Shown here one piece after another: positions 56,746-64,000 of a DNA stretch of 64,000 nt. Every line of letters starts with the position of its first letter. Positions within the stretch are counted from its first letter, which is position 1. Position numbers and translations under genes: made by a program. Below the pieces are notes generated by a model that searched no databases, had not been told where the DNA came from, and was given only the letters and a program-made list of their open reading frames with translations. Origin of the DNA: Polyangiaceae bacterium. GTDB taxonomy: Bacteria; Myxococcota_A; Polyangia; Polyangiales; Polyangiaceae. The stretch is from contig JAFGIS010000187.1 of NCBI GenBank assembly GCA_016929495.1, forward strand, positions 1 to 64,000, written 5' to 3'.

Positions 56746-57174
56746 TCAGCCCAGCGGATTGACCCACCGGAGCCCCGGGAACCGCGCGAAGTCGGAATCA
56801 TTGGAATGGAGCTCTGCCTGATGCTCGATGGCGATGGCCGCCAAGTGCGTGTCCGTCGTCAGGCTCCCGCCGACTCCGGTGGCTCGAAAGAGCTCCTCCA
56901 GGATCGCCAGATGTCGAGGCCCAGGCTCGACAATGCGGACTTCCGGCTGGTCGAGCCAGCGCCCTACGCGCGCCAACGCGTCGAGCGGTGCCAGGGGGTT
57001 CTGCAGGACCGAGGGGTGCGTCACGAGTCTGACGAACCCAAGAGCGACCGCCCAGGCAAGCCCCACCGGCTGCTGACGCGTGATCAGGTCCTCCCACCAC
57101 CGTCGTGCGTGCAGATGCAGCGGAGCGGCCTTGTTGTGCGCGTAGACGAGCAGGTTCACGTCGACGATGATCAT
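56746..57174 (-). CDS. PIN-domain toxin, VapC-like
   Basis: 142 aa. PIN-domain acidic residues are in MIIVDVNLLVYAHN (Asp), LAWAVALGFVRLVTHP (Glu-position neighbourhood is AVAL-GF, so the second acid is unclear), TTDTHLAAIAIEH (Asp) and LHSNDSDFARFPGLRW (Asp). It is the size of VapC ribonuclease toxins that cut RNA. The start overlaps the antitoxin stop by four bases (ATGA), the usual VapBC arrangement. Confidence 0.85.
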   Translation of the reverse strand: MIIVDVNLLVYAHNKAAPLHLHARRWWEDLITRQQPVGLAWAVALGFVRLVTHPSVLQNPLAPLDALARVGRWLDQPEVRIVEPGPRHLAILEELFRATGVGGSLTTDTHLAAIAIEHQAELHSNDSDFARFPGLRWVNPLG

Positions 57175-57434
57175 CGGCCAGTCCCGATGCGGCTCCGGTC
57201 GACTTCCAGATCATCGACCAGCTGATTGAGCCGAAGCGGATCGACGCCAGGCCGAAACGGACTCTCGAACGTGTCCGCCCGGAAGGGCTCCCTGCGCGGC
57301 TGGCGGTGCGTCTGAGCGGAAAGGCCGCGCCGCAGCGTGTCGTTCAGCACCTTGCGGAACGACGTGCGCTGCTTGTGCGCCATCTGCTGCAGTTTCTCGG
57401 CGAGGTCGTCATCGAGCGCCACGGTGGTACGCAC
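57171..57434 (-). CDS. VapB-like ribbon-helix-helix antitoxin
   Basis: 87 aa. The N terminus MRTTVALDDDLAEKLQQMAHKQRTSFRKVLNDTLRRGL is a classic ribbon-helix-helix: a short strand and two helices that would bind the operon's operator as a dimer. The tail (RREPFRADTFESPFRPGVDPLRL) should wrap the toxin. Immediately followed by the PIN toxin gene. Autoregulation is expected from the family. Confidence 0.88.
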   Translation of the reverse strand: MRTTVALDDDLAEKLQQMAHKQRTSFRKVLNDTLRRGLSAQTHRQPRREPFRADTFESPFRPGVDPLRLNQLVDDLEVDRSRIGTGR

Positions 57435-57617
57435 GATGACATCATGATGCGAAACAGGAGTGATGTCAATGTGCGCTACCCATCCCGGGCCTCCCCGGGT
57501 CCGTCGGGGAAAACCCCAATGATCACGTGCTAGAATGTAGAGCCACCCGCGCGCGCGCGCCTACGTCAGCGCCGGGCGCTTGACCGCGTCCGGCCAAGCG
57601 GGTACCGCAGAGGAGTC

Positions 57618-57863
57618 GTGTCGGAATGCGGACATCGTGCGGTCGTAGTCGTCACTCGCAGTGTCGAGGGGACGAGCACCAACGTGGTGCGCGAACGGAT
57701 CGAGCTTCGCTGTCAACTGCCGAGCGGCCACGCCGGCGAGCACCGGGATCCGGTCGCAGACGAGATATGGCAAGGCGAGCGCGGCCGGCTGACGACGCTG
57801 CTGCGTGACGAGACGGAGGCCCGGGTGAGTCAGGCGCCCAGCGAAGGCTCTGCGCGGACATAG
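57618..57863 (+). CDS. Small Cys/His protein
   Basis: 81 aa from GTG 57618 with GAGGAG two bases upstream (short spacing). Two Cys/His clusters are visible: MSECGHRAVVVV and ELRCQLPSGHAGEHRD. The second (C-x4-GH-xx-H) is a recurrent zinc-binding-like signature in small bacterial proteins. Otherwise it is a charged helix. It may be a metal-binding adaptor, or a short ORF by chance. Confidence 0.45.
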   Translation: MSECGHRAVVVVTRSVEGTSTNVVRERIELRCQLPSGHAGEHRDPVADEIWQGERGRLTTLLRDETEARVSQAPSEGSART

Positions 57864-58252
57864 GACCTCCTCGCTCCGTACCCCGGCGGCCCCCAAATCA
57901 GGATACCGACCGTCAGGTCCGTCGGAGCGGCCGAGCTCCACGGGTGTCACGGATGTGACGGTGGCCGAAATCCCTTAACGATGCGGGCCACGTGCCGTTC
58001 GTAGCGTTGTAGTTCAAGCGCACTGGACGGATGACCTTGTTGCACCATGCCATGACGATGGCAGCACCGGAAGTCGTGCGAACGAGGCGCGGTTTTGCCG
58101 CGTGTCGACACGCTGCGGGTCCCCGACCGCATCGGCCCGTGCCCAACGTGAGCTGGGAGGGCAGCGTCGGGTGGCAGGCGTGCGCGACGCACATCCCCTG
58201 CGCCATGTCACGTTCGCGAACGCCGGGAGGGGCACCGGAGTGAGGAGGGCCG
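57864..58252. other. Gap without a recognised gene
   Basis: No ORF with family features. The right end carries GAGGAGG as ribosome-binding site for the gene at 58253. No strong hairpin or palindrome noticed. Confidence 0.5.
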
Positions 58253-58786
58253 ATGGCAATCCGCATCGTCAGCTGTGAGGGCGCCGTGTTTGCGGTCTGG
58301 GGCAAACCCACCATGGACGACGTGGAGATGATCGTCAGCCGTGTGCAGCTGGTCGCGAAAACGTCGGGGCGCCGCATCGTGTACATCACCCGCGTTCCGG
58401 GCGACGCGCCGGCACCCGAGCCAAACGTGCGCCAGCGGCTGAACGAAATCATGCCCATCGCGCGCGAGCTTTGTACGAGCTACCACGTCATCCTCGAGGG
58501 AACCGGGTTCGTTTCAGCGCTCAAGCGGGCCATCCTGGCCGGGCTCATGCAGCTCGGTTGGCCTCGAGGCACGTTCTTCGTGCACGCGTCCTACAAGACG
58601 GCGCCGATCAAGGTGCCGCTCGAGATCCGGCCCGACGCCGAAGCCATTCTCGCCATGGCCGAGGCCAAGGGCATGCTCACCGGACCTGCGCCCGTGACCT
58701 CCGAGATCTCCCACGAGGAGCGGCCCGCACGGGCGCGGAGGAAGGCAATGGCCCGTGCTCGCAGCGTCGTGCTGGAACGTACATGA
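58253..58786 (+). CDS. STAS-like protein of unknown function
   Basis: 177 aa from ATG 58253, with GAGGAGG five bases upstream. It begins IRIVSCEGAVFAVWGKPTMDDVEMIVSRVQLVAK, then a strand (GRRIVYITRVPGD), and HVILEGTGFVSALKRAILAGLMQ followed by a strand-helix unit (TFFVHASYKTAPIKVPL). This alternation resembles STAS-like unknowns of myxobacteria. A basic C-terminal tail (ERPARARRKAMARARS) follows. Soluble. Convergent with the citrate-synthase-like operon 43 bases away. Confidence 0.6.
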   Translation: MAIRIVSCEGAVFAVWGKPTMDDVEMIVSRVQLVAKTSGRRIVYITRVPGDAPAPEPNVRQRLNEIMPIARELCTSYHVILEGTGFVSALKRAILAGLMQLGWPRGTFFVHASYKTAPIKVPLEIRPDAEAILAMAEAKGMLTGPAPVTSEISHEERPARARRKAMARARSVVLERT

Positions 58787-58829
58787 GAAGGTCGCGTGGA
58801 CACGTGATCCCCAGAGGAGGTCGCGGTAC

Positions 58830-59639
58830 CTAACGCGATGGTTTCAGTCCCGCACGAGGGCTCGGTCGGGGCCCCCGGCCCACGTACCTCACGCACGGAT
58901 CGGGAAGCTGGCGCAGCGGGCCGGGGCGAGCCGCTCCTTCGAGGGCGTTGGCGACGAACATGTGGTGCATGATGGACGAAGCGAGAGCGCCGACCTGGTA
59001 CGGGTCGAGCCCCATGTCGAGGAACGTGGCGGCGAAGGCTGCGCTGATGTTGGGCTCGACCTGCCGGGCCTCCCGCACCACCGGCGTGACCACCTCCATC
59101 GTCGTCCAGTAGGGCAACGTATCGCGCCCGCGGCGGCGCATGCAGGCTCGAAATGACACGAGCCGCTCGTCGCGGTCGCGAAACGGTGTGCCAAAGCCCC
59201 AGACGAAGTGGTGCTCCGCGAGGTAGCGGTGCACGACCTCGCGCACGAAGGGCGGATCCGCAGCGCGCGTCCCGAGCTGCTCGCGCAACGCCACGAGTAG
59301 CTCTGCGGCCTGCACGCCCGCCCACGGACCGATACGGGCCCCCTCTTCGACGAGCAGCCCCGCGGCCGCAGCCGGCAGCGCCGCGCCGTAGGACGCGATC
59401 ACGCGGGTGAGCTTCAGGGGCCAAATGCGCGGGTCAGCGAGCGTCACGGCACACGCGACTTCGTCGATCACCGCACAGCACTCGGGCGACAGTCGGCGGC
59501 CGACGACGGAGAGTAGCGTGAGACCCGTGAGCGTCTCGCGACCGGTGAGCTCTTCGAACACGCGGTGTCCGAAGTAGCGGTGTTCGTCGTAGCCCCAATG
59601 GGCGACACGCGTGGGTTCCACCAGTTGTATCGGGTCCAT
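58830..59639 (-). CDS. Citrate-synthase-like protein lacking canonical catalytic histidines
   Basis: 269 aa. The fold is recognisable from VTLADPRIWPLKLTRVIASYGAALPAAAAG, VWGFGTPFRDRDERL and a late YVGRGPRP, which align with ADH, xSTxxAR-xASTGA, GFGHPVY-xxDPR and YxGP of citrate synthases. But the two catalytic His positions are replaced: GPLHGGA becomes GPWAGVQA and GFGH becomes GFGT. A non-catalytic or altered-chemistry member is likely. Starts three bases after the stop of the next gene; last of a three-gene operon. Confidence 0.72.
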   Translation of the reverse strand: MDPIQLVEPTRVAHWGYDEHRYFGHRVFEELTGRETLTGLTLLSVVGRRLSPECCAVIDEVACAVTLADPRIWPLKLTRVIASYGAALPAAAAGLLVEEGARIGPWAGVQAAELLVALREQLGTRAADPPFVREVVHRYLAEHHFVWGFGTPFRDRDERLVSFRACMRRRGRDTLPYWTTMEVVTPVVREARQVEPNISAAFAATFLDMGLDPYQVGALASSIMHHMFVANALEGAARPGPLRQLPDPCVRYVGRGPRPSPRAGLKPSR

Positions 59640-59642
59640 GGC

Positions 59643-60356
59643 CTACTCGTGATAGATGAAGCGCGGCAGATGGATGGGGTAGTTCGCCAGGTTCGCAGGG
59701 CGCTCGGCGAGCGCTTCAGCCAGCGCGGTCGGCAAGCGCGCGAGCAGCAACGCCGCTTCGAGACGCTCGCGCCGTTTGAGCCCGCAGGCGAAGAGCACCA
59801 TCACGAGCGCCGCGTCACGCGTGGGCCGATGTTGCAGTCCGTGGAGGTCGAGGGAGGTCGGCTCGAGCGCCGCGCGCAGCCGGCTCACGGCCGCGTCGTC
59901 GCCTTCCCCTTCCGAACGGAAACGCGCCGGCAGAGAACCGATCCGCGACCTGAGCCATTCGAGCAGCGGCGCGTGCTCCTCGACCCATACGCGCGCGTGC
60001 TCGGCGATGCCGATGGCTGCCACCCCGAAACTGGCCGCGGCGGCTGCGCCGCACAAGCGGGCGAGGACTGCGGCGTGCACCGACGCGTGCGCCACCGAAA
60101 CCGGCGCCAGAAACACGAGCGCGATCGCGAAGGCGCGGCTGACCTCGGGGGTGGGCAGCTCCCCGGTGAGCGAGAGAAACACGAGGTCGCTCGGTGGATA
60201 GTAGAGGGCCAGGTCGCCTTCCACGTCGTAGCCGTGCACGCGAGGGCGGTCCCCGGGCGTCACGACGCGCGCGCTGAGATGCGCCGGGAAGGTCCCGCGC
60301 TCCAGAGGACCGCAGAGCTCCGCCTCCGCGCTCGTCTCGGCGGCATTGGGTTTCAT
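59643..60356 (-). CDS. Second, shorter citrate-synthase-like protein
   Basis: 237 aa from ATG 60356, one base after the upstream stop codon. It reads GYDVEGDLALYYPPSDLVFLSLTGELPTPEV, then VFLAPVSVAHASVHAAVLARLCGAAAAASFGVAAIGIAEHARVWVEE, which parallels the citrate-synthase core (LLTGELP, xHGxxxAAxxAR, GALxGPLHGGA) with AEHARV in place of the usual HGGA. A His remains. The region after about residue 165 diverges. With the neighbour, it may form a heteromeric enzyme. Confidence 0.65.
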   Translation of the reverse strand: MKPNAAETSAEAELCGPLERGTFPAHLSARVVTPGDRPRVHGYDVEGDLALYYPPSDLVFLSLTGELPTPEVSRAFAIALVFLAPVSVAHASVHAAVLARLCGAAAAASFGVAAIGIAEHARVWVEEHAPLLEWLRSRIGSLPARFRSEGEGDDAAVSRLRAALEPTSLDLHGLQHRPTRDAALVMVLFACGLKRRERLEAALLLARLPTALAEALAERPANLANYPIHLPRFIYHE

Positions 60357-60357
60357 G

Positions 60358-62157
60358 CTAGGCCTTCCCCACGCCTTGTTGGCGCAGACTCTGATTGCGG
60401 CGGCCGCCAGGGGCCAACTCGTTCGGATCGACGACGACATCGACCACGAAGGGGCCCGGGGCCTGCATCCCCAGACGTAGGGCAGCAGCGAGATCGGCCT
60501 CCCGCTCGGCACGAATGCCGTCGGCGCCCATTCCCCGGGCGATCGCCACGAAGTCCGCGCGCGCGAACTCGGTCTCGAACGGTTGCCAACCGAGCGACCT
60601 CATGCCCTGATCGATCATGCCGTAGCGAGCGTCGTTGAGCACGATCCACAACGCCGCGATCCCGTAGCTCGCCGCCGTGTTCAACTCGTTTTGCATCAGC
60701 ATGGCCCCGTCGCCGACAATGGCGACCGCCTTGTGTCGCGATCCCAGGGCGGCCCCAATCACACCGGAGCTCACGTGCCCCATGGAGCCAAACCCGGTGC
60801 TGGTGCGATAGCGCTGCGGCTCTGCAAAGCGAAGGTAGTGCGTGCCGAAGGAGAACGAGTTGCCAGCCTCGGTCAAGACGAGCGCAGGGCTCCCCTCGAC
60901 GATCTCGCGCTGAATCATCTGCATGAGGTAGCTCGGACGCACCGGCCCGAACGTCCGAGGAGCGCTGGTCGACCGACTCGGCGGGCGCACCGTCGGGCGG
61001 CACTCCACCCGCGAGACGTCCGGCCAGACATTGAGCAGTTGCCGCAAGAACGCCCCTACTTCTGCCTGGATGCCGAGGGTCGGCACACCCGGGAAGGCCG
61101 TACCGAACACGTCCGCTTCGAGGTCCACGTGGATGAAGCCGTTCGAAGGGACCAATCGCTCGTCCCAGAAGGACGTCATCTCGCCGAGGCGAGTGCCGAG
61201 CACCAGCAGATGCTTCGGGCGGACCTCGCCCAGATGCCGCTCGATGGACCCATAGCCACCCAGACCCGTCACTCCCAGAAACAGCGGATCCTCCTCGGAG
61301 ACAATGCCCTTGGCTCGAGGACTACACATCACCATGGCCCGAGCGCGCTCCGCCAGTTCCCGCACCTCGTCCGCGGCATGCCTGGCACCGAAACCCGCCC
61401 AGATCACGAACGGAGCCTGGCTCAGGCGCGCCACGCAATCGGCGAGGGTCGACGGATCGCACTGCCGCGACGGGATGCAGCTCGTCGTGGGCGTCGGCGC
61501 GCGCTCGGCTCTGGCGACCTGGAGCGAGACCGGCAAGCCGAGATGCATCACGAACCCGTTGGGCCGCGCCATCCCATTCCTGAGTCGCGCCAGGACGGAC
61601 GGGAGCTCTCGGTAGTCCTCCACGATCTGTGCGTGGTGAAACAGCGTGCCCGGACGATAGAGGTCGACGTGCGGGGTCCCCGCCGCCGTGCCGTCCTGGA
61701 ACGCCCACTTGCCGCGTTGGGCTGCCGCGGTCGAGCCCGAAATGAACACGACCCTGGCTCCCTCCCAACGCGCAGCCATCATGCCGGTGACCAGATTGGT
61801 GGCGCCGGGTCCCGCCGTGGACACGACCACCACGGGCCGCCCGCTCGACAAGGACGCTTCGATGGCGGCGAACGCAGCACCGCTCTCGTGCCGGCAATGT
61901 ACGAGCGTGATGGAGCTGCGCGACAGAGCCTCGCAGAACGGGGCGATGGCTCCGCCGAACACGGCAAATGCGTGCTCGACGCCCAGGTCCGCGAGCGCCG
62001 CAACGAGGGCCTCGGACACACTCGCGCTCACCGTTGCGGCCCTCTCCGGGGCCGCGTTCCGCGCTGGAACCACCATGCTGGTCAGAGGGAACCGTTCCGT
62101 GTCCGTCGCTGCCCCCTGAGCAGGCACCGTGGTCGTGGCGAGTCGATACTGTTCCAT
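60358..62157 (-). CDS. Thiamine-diphosphate enzyme, acetolactate-synthase-like
   Basis: 599 aa from ATG 62157 with CGAGG about five bases upstream; the track extends to 62259. The ThDP activating Glu is in VHCRHESGAAFAAIEA. The binding motif is IVGDGAMLMQNELNTAAS to IVLNDARYG, and the central FAD/pyrimidine region is present (GFGARHAADEVRELAERAR). Motifs indicate a working acyl-carbanion enzyme of the ALS/pyruvate oxidase class. No regulatory subunit or branched-chain gene is nearby. Its operon partners are two citrate-synthase-like proteins. Reaction unknown. Confidence 0.82.
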   Translation of the reverse strand: MEQYRLATTTVPAQGAATDTERFPLTSMVVPARNAAPERAATVSASVSEALVAALADLGVEHAFAVFGGAIAPFCEALSRSSITLVHCRHESGAAFAAIEASLSSGRPVVVVSTAGPGATNLVTGMMAARWEGARVVFISGSTAAAQRGKWAFQDGTAAGTPHVDLYRPGTLFHHAQIVEDYRELPSVLARLRNGMARPNGFVMHLGLPVSLQVARAERAPTPTTSCIPSRQCDPSTLADCVARLSQAPFVIWAGFGARHAADEVRELAERARAMVMCSPRAKGIVSEEDPLFLGVTGLGGYGSIERHLGEVRPKHLLVLGTRLGEMTSFWDERLVPSNGFIHVDLEADVFGTAFPGVPTLGIQAEVGAFLRQLLNVWPDVSRVECRPTVRPPSRSTSAPRTFGPVRPSYLMQMIQREIVEGSPALVLTEAGNSFSFGTHYLRFAEPQRYRTSTGFGSMGHVSSGVIGAALGSRHKAVAIVGDGAMLMQNELNTAASYGIAALWIVLNDARYGMIDQGMRSLGWQPFETEFARADFVAIARGMGADGIRAEREADLAAALRLGMQAPGPFVVDVVVDPNELAPGGRRNQSLRQQGVGKA

Positions 62158-63098
62158 TGCTACCTCGAGGTGAATGTGCGCAAAGGCGCGACGTGGCGCC
62201 CAGCGACGTGTGCGGCGGGAGGCAGAAGCGTCCCCACGACGGTTTCGAGAAATCCGCACGAAATGCGGGGCGCGAAGCCGCGCCGGGCGTGAGCATGGGA
62301 TGGGCCTGCCGACACCGAAGTCGACCCGGCACGAGGGTCATCCGTGGAAGCATCTTGGTTGCGCTACGCCTGGGCGGGGCCGAGCTGCGATGCCGCTCAC
62401 CTGACGGTCGCGTCCATGGGCGCGTCAGGGGAACGGCGCGATCGCAACTTGGCGAAGAATGCCCAGATTCGTCAACTCCACCACAAGCATAGCAGAACAC
62501 CGACGACTGATCACACGCGAAGTCAGTGTCAAGCGGTTGACGATCGTGACCGCGCCTCTCTGCGCTCATGGACGATGACCATTTCGTCAGCGCCGCGGCC
62601 TCCTCACTCTGTCACGACGCGGACGGGTTCTGGTGCAGCCACCCGATGGGCGCGTCGAGTCGCGTGTCTTCGTCGTTCACCGAGGCGCTCGACGGCCCCG
62701 ATACGGGCGCATCATCGCGCGGAGGACTCGCGCAGACACGACGCTGGGTCGTGCGCGCAGCATCGCCATCCGCTTCACCCGTCTCGCGCGCGTCGGCGGC
62801 GCACATGCTCGCACCTATGTTTGGGTTGGACGCGTTTTGACTGCGCTACTCGCCCACCCGCTCGCCACACGAGCGCCTTGCACGGCCTGCTCGCGTCGTC
62901 GTCAGCGTCACCGCGGCGCGGCGTGCACTTGTCCGACCATGCACATTCTGGGAGTCGCACCTGGCGCGCGTCGGCGGCCCCCGGGGCGACGAACTGTCGG
63001 ATCTGCCGGATCCGCGGCAGGCGCTTGTCGGTCCTCCCCGCCGATGTCAGGCTTCTCGCGTTTCCACGGCTTCGTTGGCGACCGAGGTTTTTCGCAGA
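62158..63098. other. 941-base gap without a recognised gene
   Basis: It separates the minus-strand thiamine-diphosphate operon from the edge lipoprotein gene. ORFs here are conflicting and lack domains. The gap is unusually long for this dense DNA and may hold a decayed gene or regulatory sequence. Confidence 0.5.
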
Positions 63099-64000
63099 AT
63101 GGCTGAACATCCCTCTGGCGGGACGCATCTTCGTGGCTGGATCTATGTGGCGGGCCTGGTCCTCGGGTGCACCTCGGCGTGTGGCGGCGGCAGCGGCGAC
63201 GACGATCCGGACGGGGCATCGAGCACGGGGGCACAGAAGGGCGTCGGTGGTCAGACCGGGACCGGCGGAGCGTTTGATGGCGGCGTTCCGACAGGCGGTG
63301 CCCCCCCAGCCGCCGGAACCGGGGGTGCGGTTTCTCCGAGCGGCGGGGCCGGGTCCGGCGGTGCGCTGACGGGCGGGTCCGCGTCCGGGGGCAGGACCAT
63401 CGGCGGCGGCAGGACCGGCACCGGCGGCAGGATGGAAACGGGCGGCAGTGCCAATACGGGCGGCGTGGCCGATACCGGTGGCCATGCCCAGACGGGCGGC
63501 AACGCGGCCACGGGCGGCAACGCGGCCACGGGCGGCAGCGACGCCAGCGGGGGCAGCGCGCACACCGGTGGCAGCGCCAACACTGGCGGCACGTCGGAAC
63601 AGACCGACGGCCTCCCCTGGCTGCACGTCGAAGGCAACGCGATCAAGAACCCGGCGGGGCAGACCGTGATCCTGCGCGGCGTCTCGCTCATCGACCTCGG
63701 CACCACCGAGGAGCGCTACGGCGGCGCGCGTCAGATGATCGACAGGCTCACGGACAAGACCAACAGCGACGGGGGCGTGAACGGTTGGTACACCACGGTC
63801 ATCCGGATCGCCATCTACCCCGCTGACTCGCCTGAGGTGCGCAGTCCGAGCACCTTCCAGGCGGGCAGCGACGATTTCTACAACGAGCTCCTGCGACCGG
63901 TCGTCGACCGCTGCAAGGAGAAGGGCGCCTACGCCATCATCGATTGGCATTACATCGCCGACACCACCCAGCACCGGCAGACGACCGAGGAGTTCTGGCG
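63099..64000 (+). CDS. GH5-type cellulase lipoprotein, truncated at the window's right edge
   Basis: Reading ATG 63099 in frame gives 300 codons to the edge with no stop, so the ORF track omits it. Signal: HLRGWIYVAGLVLGCTSACGG, a lipobox. A linker of about 125 residues follows with ATGGNAATGG-type repeats. Then the mature start of a GH5-like barrel: WLHVEGNAIKNPAGQTVILRGVSLIDLG, then VIRIAIYPADSP and YAIIDWHYIADTT. The same N-terminal barrel order is seen in the GH5 protein at 42236. The catalytic glutamates lie beyond the window, so the family call is provisional. Confidence 0.78.
   Translation, partial: MAEHPSGGTHLRGWIYVAGLVLGCTSACGGGSGDDDPDGASSTGAQKGVGGQTGTGGAFDGGVPTGGAPPAAGTGGAVSPSGGAGSGGALTGGSASGGRTIGGGRTGTGGRMETGGSANTGGVADTGGHAQTGGNAATGGNAATGGSDASGGSAHTGGSANTGGTSEQTDGLPWLHVEGNAIKNPAGQTVILRGVSLIDLGTTEERYGGARQMIDRLTDKTNSDGGVNGWYTTVIRIAIYPADSPEVRSPSTFQAGSDDFYNELLRPVVDRCKEKGAYAIIDWHYIADTTQHRQTTEEFW

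Noticed and set aside
57548-57560. GC alternating run
   Set aside because: Simple sequence of short length with no associated feature.
60583-62292. 569-aa plus-strand ORF
   Set aside because: It is antisense to the thiamine-diphosphate enzyme gene, which has intact motifs.
63486-63600. Tandem repeats resembling a CRISPR array
   Set aside because: The repeats are in frame, 18-base and Gly/Asn/Ala-coding inside a lipoprotein linker; no spacers or cas genes.

Overview
High-GC, gene-dense bacterial DNA that reads like a cellulolytic member of the Myxococcota (Polyangiales/Sorangiineae type). The grounds are the many secreted lipoproteins with long Gly/Ser/Thr-rich linkers after the lipidated cysteine, lipid-anchored GH6 and GH5 cellulases, a eukaryotic-type Ser/Thr kinase fused to FHA, a GldA/GldF/GldG-like ABC cluster, and hydrogenase maturation genes. 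The assignment is inferred from gene content; no rRNA or tRNA was seen. Gene calls use the ORF track plus my own reading of start sites, overlaps and two truncated edge genes that the track could not show.

Layout. 1-3.5 kb: a truncated linker lipoprotein, a HAD hydrolase, an EEP-family lipoprotein with a Cys-rich insertion and a ferritin-like protein. 3.8-10.9 kb: a minus-strand run of five genes in tight or overlapping order (NMP-kinase-like membrane protein, TauE/SafE permease, response regulator, histidine kinase, M28 membrane peptidase). 11.2-15.4 kb: MscS channel, porin, DUF1847 protein, cupin. 15.4-19.7 kb: an overlapping three-gene surface operon (two propeller-like lipoproteins and a beta-barrel). 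20-30 kb: lipoprotein, UDP-glucose dehydrogenase, a decayed histidine kinase, a parvulin lipoprotein, a polytopic membrane protein, a sugar-binding-like protein, and a kinase-FHA-GGDEF-like protein with a downstream membrane protein.

30-47 kb: linker lipoproteins, hypC-hypD-hypE with one-to-four base overlaps, a FadL-like porin, a GH6 lipoprotein, an AbiEii-type toxin-like pair, hypF, a GH5 lipoprotein and a metallophosphoesterase. No hydrogenase structural genes are in the window. 47.6-55.8 kb: an FGE-like remnant, MlaE permease abutting an N-acetylglutamate-synthase-like gene, and an ABC operon (ATPase, permease, GldG-like, DUF4340). 55.9-64 kb: an FRG-domain remnant next to about 300 bases of densely packed perfect hairpins (candidate structured RNA), a VapBC-type pair, an operon of a thiamine-diphosphate enzyme with two divergent citrate-synthase-like proteins, and a truncated GH5-type lipoprotein at the right edge.

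The least explained items are the hairpin array at 56.4-56.7 kb, the thiamine-diphosphate/citrate-synthase-like operon at 58.8-62.2 kb, and a helically phased TGAACA operator-like cluster at 23.5 kb.
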